Assembly (NCBI GenBank): GCA_050331115.1
Contig: JBHJHD010000019.1
Span: 1 to 64,000, forward strand
Direction: 5' to 3'
Length of the DNA stretch: 64,000 bases
From: JBCCAG01 sp050331115
GTDB lineage: Bacteria; Cyanobacteriota; Cyanobacteriia; CAKZMO01
Below, piece after piece: positions 16,452 to 25,300 of the stretch (position 1 is the stretch's first letter; each line of letters starts with the position of its first letter). The notes below the pieces were generated by a model. It did no database searches and had not been told where the DNA came from. It was given only the letters and a program-made list of their open reading frames with translations. A program made the translations under genes and the position numbers.

Positions 16452-18758
16452 ATGAGTAAGTCTAACTCTTCCACTTTGGTGGATATGTTGTTCTGTCGAG
16501 TTTCAGAACGACCTGAGCAAATCATCTATCGGTTTCTTGAAGACGGGGAAGGGCAAGAGGTCTCTTTTACCTACAGTGCTCTCGACGAAAAAGCGCGGGC
16601 GATCGCAGTTCGGCTACAGGATATGGGAGCTGCTGGGGAGCGAGCGCTGCTTCTGTACCCGGCGGGTCTAGAATACATCGCGGCCTTCTTTGGATGCTTA
16701 TATGCTGGGGTCATTGCTGTTCCGGCTTATCCTCCCCGGCCTAACCAGTCGCTTCTACGGCTGCAGTCAATTGCGAATGACGCTCAAGCGGCGATTGCGC
16801 TCACGAACAAGGCAGTTAAATCCAACATTGAACGACAATTTTCTAAAGCCCCAGAGCTGCAGAGTTTGACCTGGATTGCGGCGGACGCAGATGACCTAGG
16901 ATCTGGAGAGGCATGGCAAAAGCCTGACATTAGTCACGATACCCTGGCATTTCTACAATACACATCAGGCTCAACTGGCGATCCCAAAGGCGTAATGGTC
17001 AGTCATGGCAACCTAATCCACAACCTGCGCCTTATCTACAACAGCTTTGAGCATTCGCCTGATAGTAGCGTCGTGACTTGGCTACCGCCTTACCATGACA
17101 TGGGGCTGATCGGTGGTATATTGCAGCCGTTCTACGGTGATTTTCCGGTTACGCTCATGGCGCCAGTATCGTTTCTGCAAAAGCCTTTCCGCTGGCTGCA
17201 AGCAGTATCTAAATACCGGGCAACCTCGAGTGGCGGTCCCAACTTTGCCTACGACTTGTGCATAAACAAAATCACCGATGAGCAGAAGCAGACGCTAGAT
17301 TTAAGCAGCTGGGAAGTCGCATTTAACGGAGCTGAGCCCGTCCGAGCTGAAACAATTGAACGATTTTCGGAGACGTTTGCATCCTGCGGTTTTCGTCAAG
17401 AGGCGTTTTACCCCTGCTACGGTATGGCGGAAACCACGCTTATCGTATCCGGCAGCTGTAAACACGATTTTCCCGTACTTCAGAGCGTTCACAAAGAGCA
17501 GCTGAGGGGAAATAAAATTGCGTTTGTTTCGCAAGATGATACTAATGCTCAGCCGATAGTCAGTTCTGGGGTTCCCCTAGGCGATTTACAGGTAGTTATT
17601 GCTCACCCTGAAACCGCAGCTCAGTGCGAGCAGGGGCAGGTTGGTGAGATTTGGGTTGCGGGTGCTAGCATTGCTCAAGGGTATTGGAATCGAACGGAAA
17701 GGACTAGGGAAACCTTTCGAGCCTGCCTAGCAGATACAGGTGAAGGCCCTTTCCTTCGGACAGGTGATTTAGGGTTTTTGGATGCTCAAAATTTGTTTGT
17801 TACGGGTCGAATCAAAGACCTAATCATTATTCGAGGGCGTAATCACTATCCTCAAGATATAGAACTATCAGTGGAAGCTAGCCATGCTGCACTAAAGGCA
17901 GGCTGCGGCGCCGCTTTTTCAGCAGAGATTGGGGGCGAAGAATGCTTAGTTCTTGTTCAAGAAGTAGAGCGTAGCAAGGTTCGTAAGCTAGACGTGGACC
18001 AGGTCTTTACTGCTATTCGTAGAGCGGTGTCTGAGCAACATCAGCTACAGACCCACGCTATACTGCTGCTTAAGCCCGGCCATGTTCCCAAAACTTCTAG
18101 CGGCAAAGTTCGACGCCACGCCTGTAAGCTCGGATATCTTGAAGATAGCTTGAACATAATTGGCCGCTGGGAGTTAGCGCTGACCAATAGCAATACCTCA
18201 AAACCGCAAGATTCAAAACCGCCAGATATAGAGGCAAGTTCTAAACATCTTGCGCCTTCTAATCAGACCACGCCAGCCCTGAGCCCGCAGCTTGAATTGA
18301 GCAGCTCTTCTGTCAAACGTGCTGAGTCTATTCAAAATTGGATTAGGTATTGGCTAAGCCAAAAGTTAAAGATAGATATTCGAGCGATTCATCCAGATCA
18401 AGCGTTTGCTGAGTATGGACTAGATTCGATGATGGCTGTGGAACTAGCGGAAGAACTGCAGTCTTACCTGAGTCCGGGGCAAGCGTCCATAGAATCAACC
18501 GTAGTGTGGAGTTTTCCAACAATCGAAGCCTTGTCGCGATATCTGGCCAACGAGTTAGGTCCTGCGGCTCCATCGACTTACACCGCTTCAGACTCGATCG
18601 CGTTTTCTTCGGTAAGAAGCTCTCAACTCGCAACCTCACTCCTAGAGGTGAAACCAGATGTTTCTGCTGAAGACATCAAGCACCTCTCTGAAGAGGAGGT
18701 CAGTACGTTGATTGCGAAAGAGATATTAGAACTAGATAGCGTATTACGAGAGGACTAA
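16452..18758 (+). CDS. Fatty acyl-AMP ligase with C-terminal acyl carrier domain
   Basis: 768 residues. The adenylation domain (about 1-585) has the P-loop YTSGSTGDPKGVMVSH, GMAETTLIVSG, the FLRTGDLGFL block, DLIIIRGRNHYPQDIE and the closing lysine region KTSSGKVRR. This is the FAAL pattern (FadD32 type), which activates a fatty acid as acyl-AMP and loads it on a carrier protein instead of CoA. A Ser/Thr/Pro-rich linker leads to an acyl carrier domain with the phosphopantetheine site YGLDSMMAVEL (Ser near 658), followed by a tail of about 70 residues. The polyketide synthase starts on the next base after this stop codon, so the two are translationally linked and the loaded acyl group is presumably passed to its KS. 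It is lower in GC than the flanking housekeeping genes. Confidence 0.92.
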   Translation: MSKSNSSTLVDMLFCRVSERPEQIIYRFLEDGEGQEVSFTYSALDEKARAIAVRLQDMGAAGERALLLYPAGLEYIAAFFGCLYAGVIAVPAYPPRPNQSLLRLQSIANDAQAAIALTNKAVKSNIERQFSKAPELQSLTWIAADADDLGSGEAWQKPDISHDTLAFLQYTSGSTGDPKGVMVSHGNLIHNLRLIYNSFEHSPDSSVVTWLPPYHDMGLIGGILQPFYGDFPVTLMAPVSFLQKPFRWLQAVSKYRATSSGGPNFAYDLCINKITDEQKQTLDLSSWEVAFNGAEPVRAETIERFSETFASCGFRQEAFYPCYGMAETTLIVSGSCKHDFPVLQSVHKEQLRGNKIAFVSQDDTNAQPIVSSGVPLGDLQVVIAHPETAAQCEQGQVGEIWVAGASIAQGYWNRTERTRETFRACLADTGEGPFLRTGDLGFLDAQNLFVTGRIKDLIIIRGRNHYPQDIELSVEASHAALKAGCGAAFSAEIGGEECLVLVQEVERSKVRKLDVDQVFTAIRRAVSEQHQLQTHAILLLKPGHVPKTSSGKVRRHACKLGYLEDSLNIIGRWELALTNSNTSKPQDSKPPDIEASSKHLAPSNQTTPALSPQLELSSSSVKRAESIQNWIRYWLSQKLKIDIRAIHPDQAFAEYGLDSMMAVELAEELQSYLSPGQASIESTVVWSFPTIEALSRYLANELGPAAPSTYTASDSIAFSSVRSSQLATSLLEVKPDVSAEDIKHLSEEEVSTLIAKEILELDSVLRED

Positions 18759-21700
18759 ATGAACAATACACTTACACAACCTGCTGAGCAGCTCTCATCA
18801 TCGCAACGGCTATTGCTGTCTCTAAAGAAAGCTCGAACCAAGCTTGATTCACTGGAGCGGGAAAAGGCCGAGCCGATCGCCATTGTCGGTATGGGATGCC
18901 GCTTTCCGGGAGGCGTTACGGATAGTGAGTCTTACTGGCAGCTGTTGTCCAATGGCGTTGATGCCATTACGGAAATTCCCAGCGATCGCTGGGATACGGA
19001 GGCGTACTACGACCCAATTCCAAACGTTCCAGGGAAAATATACACGCGCTGCGGCGGCTTCTTGACGGAAATAGACCAGTTTGATCCGATGTTCTTTGGG
19101 ATTTCGCCCCGCGAAGCCGAGCACGTAGATCCTCAGCAGCGATTGCTCTTAGAGGTAAGTTGGGAGGCACTAGAGCAAGCGGGAATTGCTCCAGATCAGC
19201 TGAGAGGAAGCCAGACGGGAATATTTGTTGGGAGCTGTTCTGACGATTATTCACGCTTCAGCATTTATTCGGGCGACCCAAGTCGCATCGATGCCTACAA
19301 CAGTTTGGGCAATGCCCGCAGTATTACCGCAGGGCGATTGGCTTACCTCTTAGATTTCCAGGGTCCGGCAATCCAGCTCGATACGGCCTGTTCGTCCTCA
19401 GTATTGGCGGTTCATTTAGCCTGCAAGTCTTTGCGCTCTAGAGAGTGCAACCTCGCGCTTGCAGGGGGGGTCAATTTGATGCTGTCACCTGAAGTCATGA
19501 TCGGGCTATGCCAGCTGAACGCGCTATCCCAAGAGGGACGCTGTAAAACCTTTGATGCTGCCGCCGATGGGTACGTACGGGGAGAAGGCTGTGGTGTTGT
19601 GGTTCTCAAGCGCCTGTCCGATGCGATCGCCAGTGAGGACAATATTTTAGCCCTCGTTCGTGGCTCAGCCGTCAATCACGATGGTCGCAGCAATGGATTA
19701 ACGGCTCCCAACGGCCTAGCGCAAGAGTCGCTCCTCCGTCAGGCGCTTAGCAATGCCAAGGTTGAGCCCTGTCAAGTTCAGTATGTGGAAGCGCATGGAA
19801 CAGGAACGTCCCTTGGGGACCCGATCGAGGTTAACGCCTTGGGCAAAGTGCTGAGTCAAGGGCGATCGGCCGATCAGCCTTTGATGATCGGTTCAGTCAA
19901 AACCAACATTGGACATTTGGAAGGGGCCGCAGGCATTGCCAGCTTAATAAAAGTAGTGCTGTCACTTCAGCATCAGCAAATTCCGCCACATCTGCATCTG
20001 AAGACGCTCAATTCCCATATTCCTTGGGGGCGATTGCCCATCAAGATTCCTCAACAGCTCACGCCCTGGGCAACCGAAGCGGAACCTCGACGAGCCGGAG
20101 TAAGTTCTTTTGGAATCAGTGGAACGAACGTTCACCTCGTTGTGGAAGAAGCGCCACAGCTGCAATCGACGCAGCCCGACGTGGACCGTCCACTCCATCT
20201 GCTAGCGCTATCGGCAAAGAGTGAGCAGTCCCTTGAGCAGATCACCAGGCGCTACGAAGAATACTTAATAGCCAATCCAACGCTTTCAGTTGGCGACATT
20301 TGTTCTACAGCAAATGTGGGCCGTTCGCATTTTTCTCATCGCCTCGCTGTTATGGCGGCTTCTACCGCAGAGCTGCGCGAGAAAATCAGCGCAGTTGTTG
20401 TGAACCAGGCCGCAGATGGAACAGCGAGCGGTATTATTCAGAATCACGATTGCCCTAAGATTGCGTTTCTGTTTACCGGTCAGGGTTCACAGTATTGGGG
20501 CATGGGCCAGCAGCTATACGAGACCCAGCCCGTTTTCCGGCAAACTCTCGACCAGTGCGACTTAATTTTACGGCAGTACCTTGAAAAGTCTCTGGTCGAA
20601 GTACTGTACTCTACGTCGGTAGACAGCACACTGCTTGATGAAACGGCTTACACCCAGCCTACCCTGTTCGCATTAGAATATTCCCTCTTTCAGCTCTGGA
20701 AATCCTGGGGAGTTGAACCCGATGTGGTCATGGGCCACAGTGTGGGTGAGTACGTCGCGGCTTGCGTCGCCGGCGTATTTAGCCTAGAGGATGGATTGAA
20801 GTTGATTGCCGAGCGGGGACGCTTAATGCAGGCACTCCCCGCTAATGGCATGATGGCGGCTGTATTTGCCGATGTCGACCGGGTTGCTGAGGCGATTGCC
20901 CCTTACTCAGACCACGTTGCGATCGCCGCTTTGAATGGGCCTCAAAATACTGTAATTTCAGGAGAGCGCAAAGCGGTTCAAAAAGTACTAGAGCAGCTAG
21001 AGTCTCAGCGTATTGAGATCTTTCCGCTGCGAGTCTCCCACAGCTTCCATTCCCCGCTGATGGAAGCTATGCTGCCCTCTTTTACAGAGGTTTTGCAAAC
21101 CATAGAAACCCACTCCCCCACGGTTCCTTTAATCAAAAACCTGACGGGGAGCGTAGCGTCTGAAGACGAGGCTTTAGGTGCTGCGTACTGGTGTGCACAT
21201 ATTCGTGAAGCCGTGCAGTTTTCTGCTGGTCTGTCGACCCTTGAGCAGATGGACATCGACATTATGTTAGAAGTCGGACCTCACCCAACGCTAACGCGGA
21301 TGGGAGCTTCCGTTTTGCCAGATTGGTCAGGCTTGTGGGTGTCCTCACTTCGTCGCAATCAAGATCCATGGCAATCCCTTATTCGCGCTGTTCAGCAGCT
21401 TTACGTTTCGGGAGTCTCTATTGACTGGTGTGGTTTTGAGCGCGCCTATCCGCGGCGGCGGCTATCGGTGCCAACTTATTCCTTTGAGCGGCAGCGATAC
21501 TGGGAGGGAAATCAGCCCAACCTGCGTCATTCAAGTCATGAGAACTCGGCCATAGCGCACGGTGTTGCAAGTAAGATTTCGACTCTGACTTCAGAGATTG
21601 GAAGCATTTTGTCTTCTATTAAGGAGAGTAGAATATTTCCCGACGCAAATGGCCATAGCAATAAAACTAGCCTAGGCAATCATAATTCAAGTAATGCTAG

Positions 21701-22598
21701 CAGCATCAGCGAGCCTGAAGATAATACTGGAGCCGCAACCAATAGCAATGTAAAGAGTCATACCATCACCCAAGAGGAGGTTCTTAATGAGGTTAAGAGC
21801 TTAGTTTCAGAGATCAGCAAGGTTTCCAAGGATAAAATTAATGTACAAAGTCGTCTACAGGAAGAGCTAGGATTTGACTCCTTGATGCTAGTCGAGACTA
21901 GACAACGGATTTTGCTCAGCTTTCCAAGTCTGAGAGAATTTTCACTGAAGCTTTTGTTTGAGCACCTCACCGTTGAGAAGTTAACTAGCTCCATCTTCAA
22001 AGCGCTCAAAGACGGTGCCTTAGAAGCTACGAATGACCAGCAAGACCAGCTTGATTTGTCCCTGGCCTTCCCTCGTTTTCGGATATGGGCACAAAGTTTT
22101 CGTCCTGGTGAAGTTGTTCGTCTGGAGAAAAAATTAGCTCATAAATATGAAGAGAGCAATATGTTTATCTCTCAGATTGAGAAGCTACAGGACGGTTTTA
22201 TCGCGGGCGAGATTGTTCAAGATGTTCACCATTCGTTCTTCTATGAGCACCCCAAAGACCACGTGCCGGGCCTATATATTGCTGAAGCGGTTCGTCAATT
22301 TGGAACGGTTTTGTCCCATCTCTATTACGACGTTCCGCTAGGCGTAGCTTTTGTCCTTGACGAAATGCAGGCCCAGTTCTACAAGTTTGCTGAAACAACG
22401 CTTCCTCTATTCATTGTTGCGCAAATTCACGACACCGTTCACACTATGGGTCAATTAGAGCAGATGCAGCTCAGTACTTTTGTCATTCAAGACGAAATTA
22501 CGGTAGCAAAAATTAGCGGCGTAGCAAGGTTTTTTGATCCAGACAGATATAGCAATCTCAGGAAAGAAAGTCTGCAAGCTGATCTGGTTACCAGTTAA
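18759..22598 (+). CDS. Type I polyketide synthase, KS-AT-ACP with C-terminal AfsA-type hotdog domain
   Basis: 1,279 residues. The ketosynthase (about 35-460) has catalytic Cys211 in DTACSSSV, His346 in EAHGTGTS and His386 in NIGHLEG. The acyltransferase (about 565-860) has GQGSQYWGMG, Ser661 in GHSVGE and HSFHSP, closest to the malonyl-CoA type. A Ser/Asn-rich linker (about 930-1005) leads to an ACP with LGFDSLML (Ser1041). The last 190 residues form a single hotdog domain of the AfsA family: YEHPKDHVPGLYIAEAVRQ (Asp1167) and LSHLYYDVPLGVAFVLDE. AfsA-type proteins condense a beta-ketoacyl chain with a glycerol-type acceptor in A-factor synthesis. No ketoreductase, dehydratase, enoylreductase or thioesterase is seen, so processing must come in trans from neighbours. 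One extension round on a FAAL-loaded fatty acid is the simplest reading. Confidence 0.93.
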   Translation: MNNTLTQPAEQLSSSQRLLLSLKKARTKLDSLEREKAEPIAIVGMGCRFPGGVTDSESYWQLLSNGVDAITEIPSDRWDTEAYYDPIPNVPGKIYTRCGGFLTEIDQFDPMFFGISPREAEHVDPQQRLLLEVSWEALEQAGIAPDQLRGSQTGIFVGSCSDDYSRFSIYSGDPSRIDAYNSLGNARSITAGRLAYLLDFQGPAIQLDTACSSSVLAVHLACKSLRSRECNLALAGGVNLMLSPEVMIGLCQLNALSQEGRCKTFDAAADGYVRGEGCGVVVLKRLSDAIASEDNILALVRGSAVNHDGRSNGLTAPNGLAQESLLRQALSNAKVEPCQVQYVEAHGTGTSLGDPIEVNALGKVLSQGRSADQPLMIGSVKTNIGHLEGAAGIASLIKVVLSLQHQQIPPHLHLKTLNSHIPWGRLPIKIPQQLTPWATEAEPRRAGVSSFGISGTNVHLVVEEAPQLQSTQPDVDRPLHLLALSAKSEQSLEQITRRYEEYLIANPTLSVGDICSTANVGRSHFSHRLAVMAASTAELREKISAVVVNQAADGTASGIIQNHDCPKIAFLFTGQGSQYWGMGQQLYETQPVFRQTLDQCDLILRQYLEKSLVEVLYSTSVDSTLLDETAYTQPTLFALEYSLFQLWKSWGVEPDVVMGHSVGEYVAACVAGVFSLEDGLKLIAERGRLMQALPANGMMAAVFADVDRVAEAIAPYSDHVAIAALNGPQNTVISGERKAVQKVLEQLESQRIEIFPLRVSHSFHSPLMEAMLPSFTEVLQTIETHSPTVPLIKNLTGSVASEDEALGAAYWCAHIREAVQFSAGLSTLEQMDIDIMLEVGPHPTLTRMGASVLPDWSGLWVSSLRRNQDPWQSLIRAVQQLYVSGVSIDWCGFERAYPRRRLSVPTYSFERQRYWEGNQPNLRHSSHENSAIAHGVASKISTLTSEIGSILSSIKESRIFPDANGHSNKTSLGNHNSSNASSISEPEDNTGAATNSNVKSHTITQEEVLNEVKSLVSEISKVSKDKINVQSRLQEELGFDSLMLVETRQRILLSFPSLREFSLKLLFEHLTVEKLTSSIFKALKDGALEATNDQQDQLDLSLAFPRFRIWAQSFRPGEVVRLEKKLAHKYEESNMFISQIEKLQDGFIAGEIVQDVHHSFFYEHPKDHVPGLYIAEAVRQFGTVLSHLYYDVPLGVAFVLDEMQAQFYKFAETTLPLFIVAQIHDTVHTMGQLEQMQLSTFVIQDEITVAKISGVARFFDPDRYSNLRKESLQADLVTS

Positions 22599-22631
22599 TC
22601 GAGCAACATAAATAAACAGCAGGAGAATAAA

Positions 22632-23963
22632 ATGGACAAACGTTATGCAGTGGTAGGAAGCGGTGCTTCGGGCATCGCTGTTTCTCACTATCTCCAACAA
22701 GAAGGCATAGATGTAGAACTGATTGAGAGCAACGATTATCTTGGCGGCCGCATGGCATCGTGCCAGTTGGGAGAGCGCCAAGTCGCGATGGGAGGTAAGA
22801 ATATTGGCAAGGGGTATCACTTGTTCCGTCAGTTTACGCAGGAAATGGGAGACAACCCTTACGAGTTTTTTGGCTTAAACTCCTCGCAAATTAGAGACGG
22901 CAAGATTGTGACTGTAGATAGCAGTCGTCGCTGGCTAGGGATTTTTCAGCTGTTTAAGCAACTATCGATGTCGGACATATTTCGTTTTTTTGCAGCATGT
23001 GCCGCGATTAAGCGTCGTGAGGCAAACGGTTATTTAGGAGGGCCATATTTCAACAAGCTAAGCCAGCGACTCGATGACCCAGCGGCAAGCAATTACTTTA
23101 GTCAAGACTTTTGCCAGAGGCTGATTCGCCCGATGTCGGTACGCATGAATGGGGCGGAACCTGATGAGATTTACATTGGCAACCTCGGCAGCAACATCCG
23201 CATGGTTTTCGATACCTACGAACAGCTGCACAAGGGCGTTACTCCTGTATTGGAGCAGTTTGGTCAGCGGGTATCTATTTGTTTAAGGACAACGGTCAAG
23301 TCGCTCCTGTGCTCGGGCGATCGCGTGACGGGCCTAGAGCTAGAAAACGACTCAGGGATATATAGACAGAACTACGATGGCGTCATTCTAGCGACCCCTG
23401 CCCCCATATCAGCAAAGCTCGTGGGGTCCTGCAGCCCTGCCCTAAAGACGCTTCTTGAGCGCATTAATTACTACCCCGTGATGGTCATTGTGGCGGAGTA
23501 CAATCGCAATATTTTCTCTGAGCAAGTCCGCGCATTAGTATTTGATGCAGAAGAGGCAATCAGTAACGCGGGGTCTTACGGCGTTAGCGATCGCCATATT
23601 GTACGGTACACCTTTAGCGGTCGCACCGCTCGTAAGTACATTGAGTCTGAGATGGATACGGAGAAGTTACTGCAAATCGCCGAGACGGCTTTAAACCGTC
23701 ACATCCCAGTAGACGCTAGTGAAAGGGTACAGTACGTCGCGAGGCGATGGTCAGAGGGACTGTGCGCTTACACCTCCCACCACGAAGAATTCTCCCGCGA
23801 TTTAGAGGCTCAAGTTGAGCAGCTAGAAGGTCTTTATCTCACTGGGGACTACTTGCAAGGTGCGGCCATTGAAGCCTGTTTTCGGGCCAGTAAGGCCTGT
23901 GCAGCTAAGGTTGTGCAAAGTCACAGCAGTCAAACTAGGACCGCAAAACTAACTTACGCCTAG
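22632..23963 (+). CDS. FAD-dependent amine-oxidase/desaturase-like oxidoreductase
   Basis: 443 residues. The N-terminal dinucleotide fold VVGSGASGIAVSHYL with the following YLGGRM glycines, and the C-terminal YLTGDYLQGAAIEACFRASKACA flavin block, place it in the flavin amine oxidase/phytoene desaturase/protoporphyrinogen oxidase superfamily. The substrate-binding middle is divergent. In this cluster it may oxidise or desaturate the polyketide or glycolipid (inference). The start has AGGAG 7 bases upstream, and the gene lies 33 bp after the polyketide synthase, consistent with one transcript. Confidence 0.8.
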   Translation: MDKRYAVVGSGASGIAVSHYLQQEGIDVELIESNDYLGGRMASCQLGERQVAMGGKNIGKGYHLFRQFTQEMGDNPYEFFGLNSSQIRDGKIVTVDSSRRWLGIFQLFKQLSMSDIFRFFAACAAIKRREANGYLGGPYFNKLSQRLDDPAASNYFSQDFCQRLIRPMSVRMNGAEPDEIYIGNLGSNIRMVFDTYEQLHKGVTPVLEQFGQRVSICLRTTVKSLLCSGDRVTGLELENDSGIYRQNYDGVILATPAPISAKLVGSCSPALKTLLERINYYPVMVIVAEYNRNIFSEQVRALVFDAEEAISNAGSYGVSDRHIVRYTFSGRTARKYIESEMDTEKLLQIAETALNRHIPVDASERVQYVARRWSEGLCAYTSHHEEFSRDLEAQVEQLEGLYLTGDYLQGAAIEACFRASKACAAKVVQSHSSQTRTAKLTYA

Positions 23964-24130
23964 GCCCGTAGTCGCGGCTGAATACGTAGGGGAGGCTCCC
24001 CAAGTGGAATATCCTTCATATAGCTTTCCTACCTGGGACCTCTTACTTAAATCTACGCGCTTAGATTACTTTGACAAAGCGCAACGCGATCGCTGCACAG
24101 ATAAACATAACAGGCAGTAGTTGTCCTGAT

Positions 24131-24158
24131 GCTATGGGGCTTGCAACCATCCCATAGC
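24131..24158. promoter_or_regulatory. Perfect hairpin in the 290-bp spacer before the reductase gene
   Basis: GCTATGGG at 24131-24138 and CCCATAGC at 24151-24158 form a perfect 8-bp inverted repeat with a 12-nt loop. No T-run follows, so it is not a classical terminator. It could be an operator or a leader RNA hairpin of the reductase-glycosyltransferase part of the cluster. The rest of the spacer (23964-24254) shows only a GGGGAGGCTCCCC mini-hairpin near 23990. Confidence 0.35.
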
Positions 24159-24254
24159 CCACACGATGTCATGTTTCAGGTCAGGAACATTGTCCTAAGT
24201 GAGAGAGTTAGGTGTCATGTTTTTTCATTGTGCGAATGTTTGGGGAGAAATCAA

Positions 24255-25253
24255 ATGAAAGCCTTTGTGACGGGAAGTACTGGACTGCTTGGCTACAACC
24301 TTATTCATCTGCTTCTGCAGCAAGGACATGAGGTTAAAGCACTTGTGCGCTCTAAGGATAAGGCGCTGCAGCTATTCAAAGAGTTAAATGTTCAGATTGT
24401 CAAAGGAGACATGCTAGACGTCTCTAGTTTTGCCTCAGAGCTAGACGAGTGCGATATTGTCTTTCATACCGCAGCATATTTTCGAGAAGCCTTTCAGCCG
24501 GGTAACCATTGGGAAATGCTGGAAGCGGTTAATATTCGAGGGACCATTGACCTACTTTGCGAAGCAGAAAAGCGTGATGTGAAGAAGGTCATCTATGTCA
24601 GTTCTGCAGGCGTAGTTGGCAAAGGCTCGTCTGGCGTTCCTGGGGATGAGTCAACGCCGCCGTCTAAAGACGTCATGGAAAACCTCTACTTCAAAAGTAA
24701 GGTAATTGCCGAAGATTCAATCCACGAGTTTCTAAAGAGTCATTCTCTTCAAGTGGTATTGATTTTACCGGCTTGGATGTTTGGACCTGGTGATGCAGCA
24801 CCTACTACAAGCGGGCAGCTGGTGTTGGATTACGTTCATGAAAAGTTGCCAGGTATCGTTGACGGCGGGTCCTGTATCGTTGACGTGCGGGATACAGCTC
24901 AAGCAATGCTCACTGCAGTAGAGAAGGGCAAAAGTGGAGAGAGGTATATTGTTGGCGGTAATCACGTCACGATGACAGAGCTTGTTCACGCCCTAGAAGA
25001 AGTCACAGCGGTTTCAGCACCTCGGTTTCATATCCCCCACGCCGTCCTAATGGCACTTGCTTGGGCCTCAGAAATTTATGGCAGCTTAACCAACAGCCCT
25101 ATCCTCATCTCTCGGACTGGGGTGAAAAGCCTAAATCAAAAGATTCAGTTGAGTTCTCGCAAGGCGTTGCAAGAGTTAGGCATTAGCTTTAGACCTTTAG
25201 AAGCAACGCTGCGGGATGAGGTTGAGTGGTACCGCCAACACAACTACCTTTAA
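24255..25253 (+). CDS. NAD(P)-dependent extended SDR, dihydroflavonol-4-reductase-like
   Basis: 332 residues from the ATG at 24255, chosen because GGGGAG lies 8 bases upstream; the frame stays open further upstream without a better start. TGSTGLLGYNL is the Rossmann TGxxGxxG motif, SSAGVVG carries the catalytic Ser region, and YFKSK is the YxxxK pair. The family reduces ketones or epimerises sugars. Since the polyketide synthase lacks a ketoreductase, this enzyme is the best candidate for trans reduction of the beta-keto group; action on a sugar is the alternative. Heterocyst glycolipid pathways also include separate short-chain reductases (family knowledge). Confidence 0.8.
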   Translation: MKAFVTGSTGLLGYNLIHLLLQQGHEVKALVRSKDKALQLFKELNVQIVKGDMLDVSSFASELDECDIVFHTAAYFREAFQPGNHWEMLEAVNIRGTIDLLCEAEKRDVKKVIYVSSAGVVGKGSSGVPGDESTPPSKDVMENLYFKSKVIAEDSIHEFLKSHSLQVVLILPAWMFGPGDAAPTTSGQLVLDYVHEKLPGIVDGGSCIVDVRDTAQAMLTAVEKGKSGERYIVGGNHVTMTELVHALEEVTAVSAPRFHIPHAVLMALAWASEIYGSLTNSPILISRTGVKSLNQKIQLSSRKALQELGISFRPLEATLRDEVEWYRQHNYL

Positions 25254-25300
25254 TTGATTGCTCGTTCACAAACTATTTCAAGCACTTTAGGGAGATTTTA

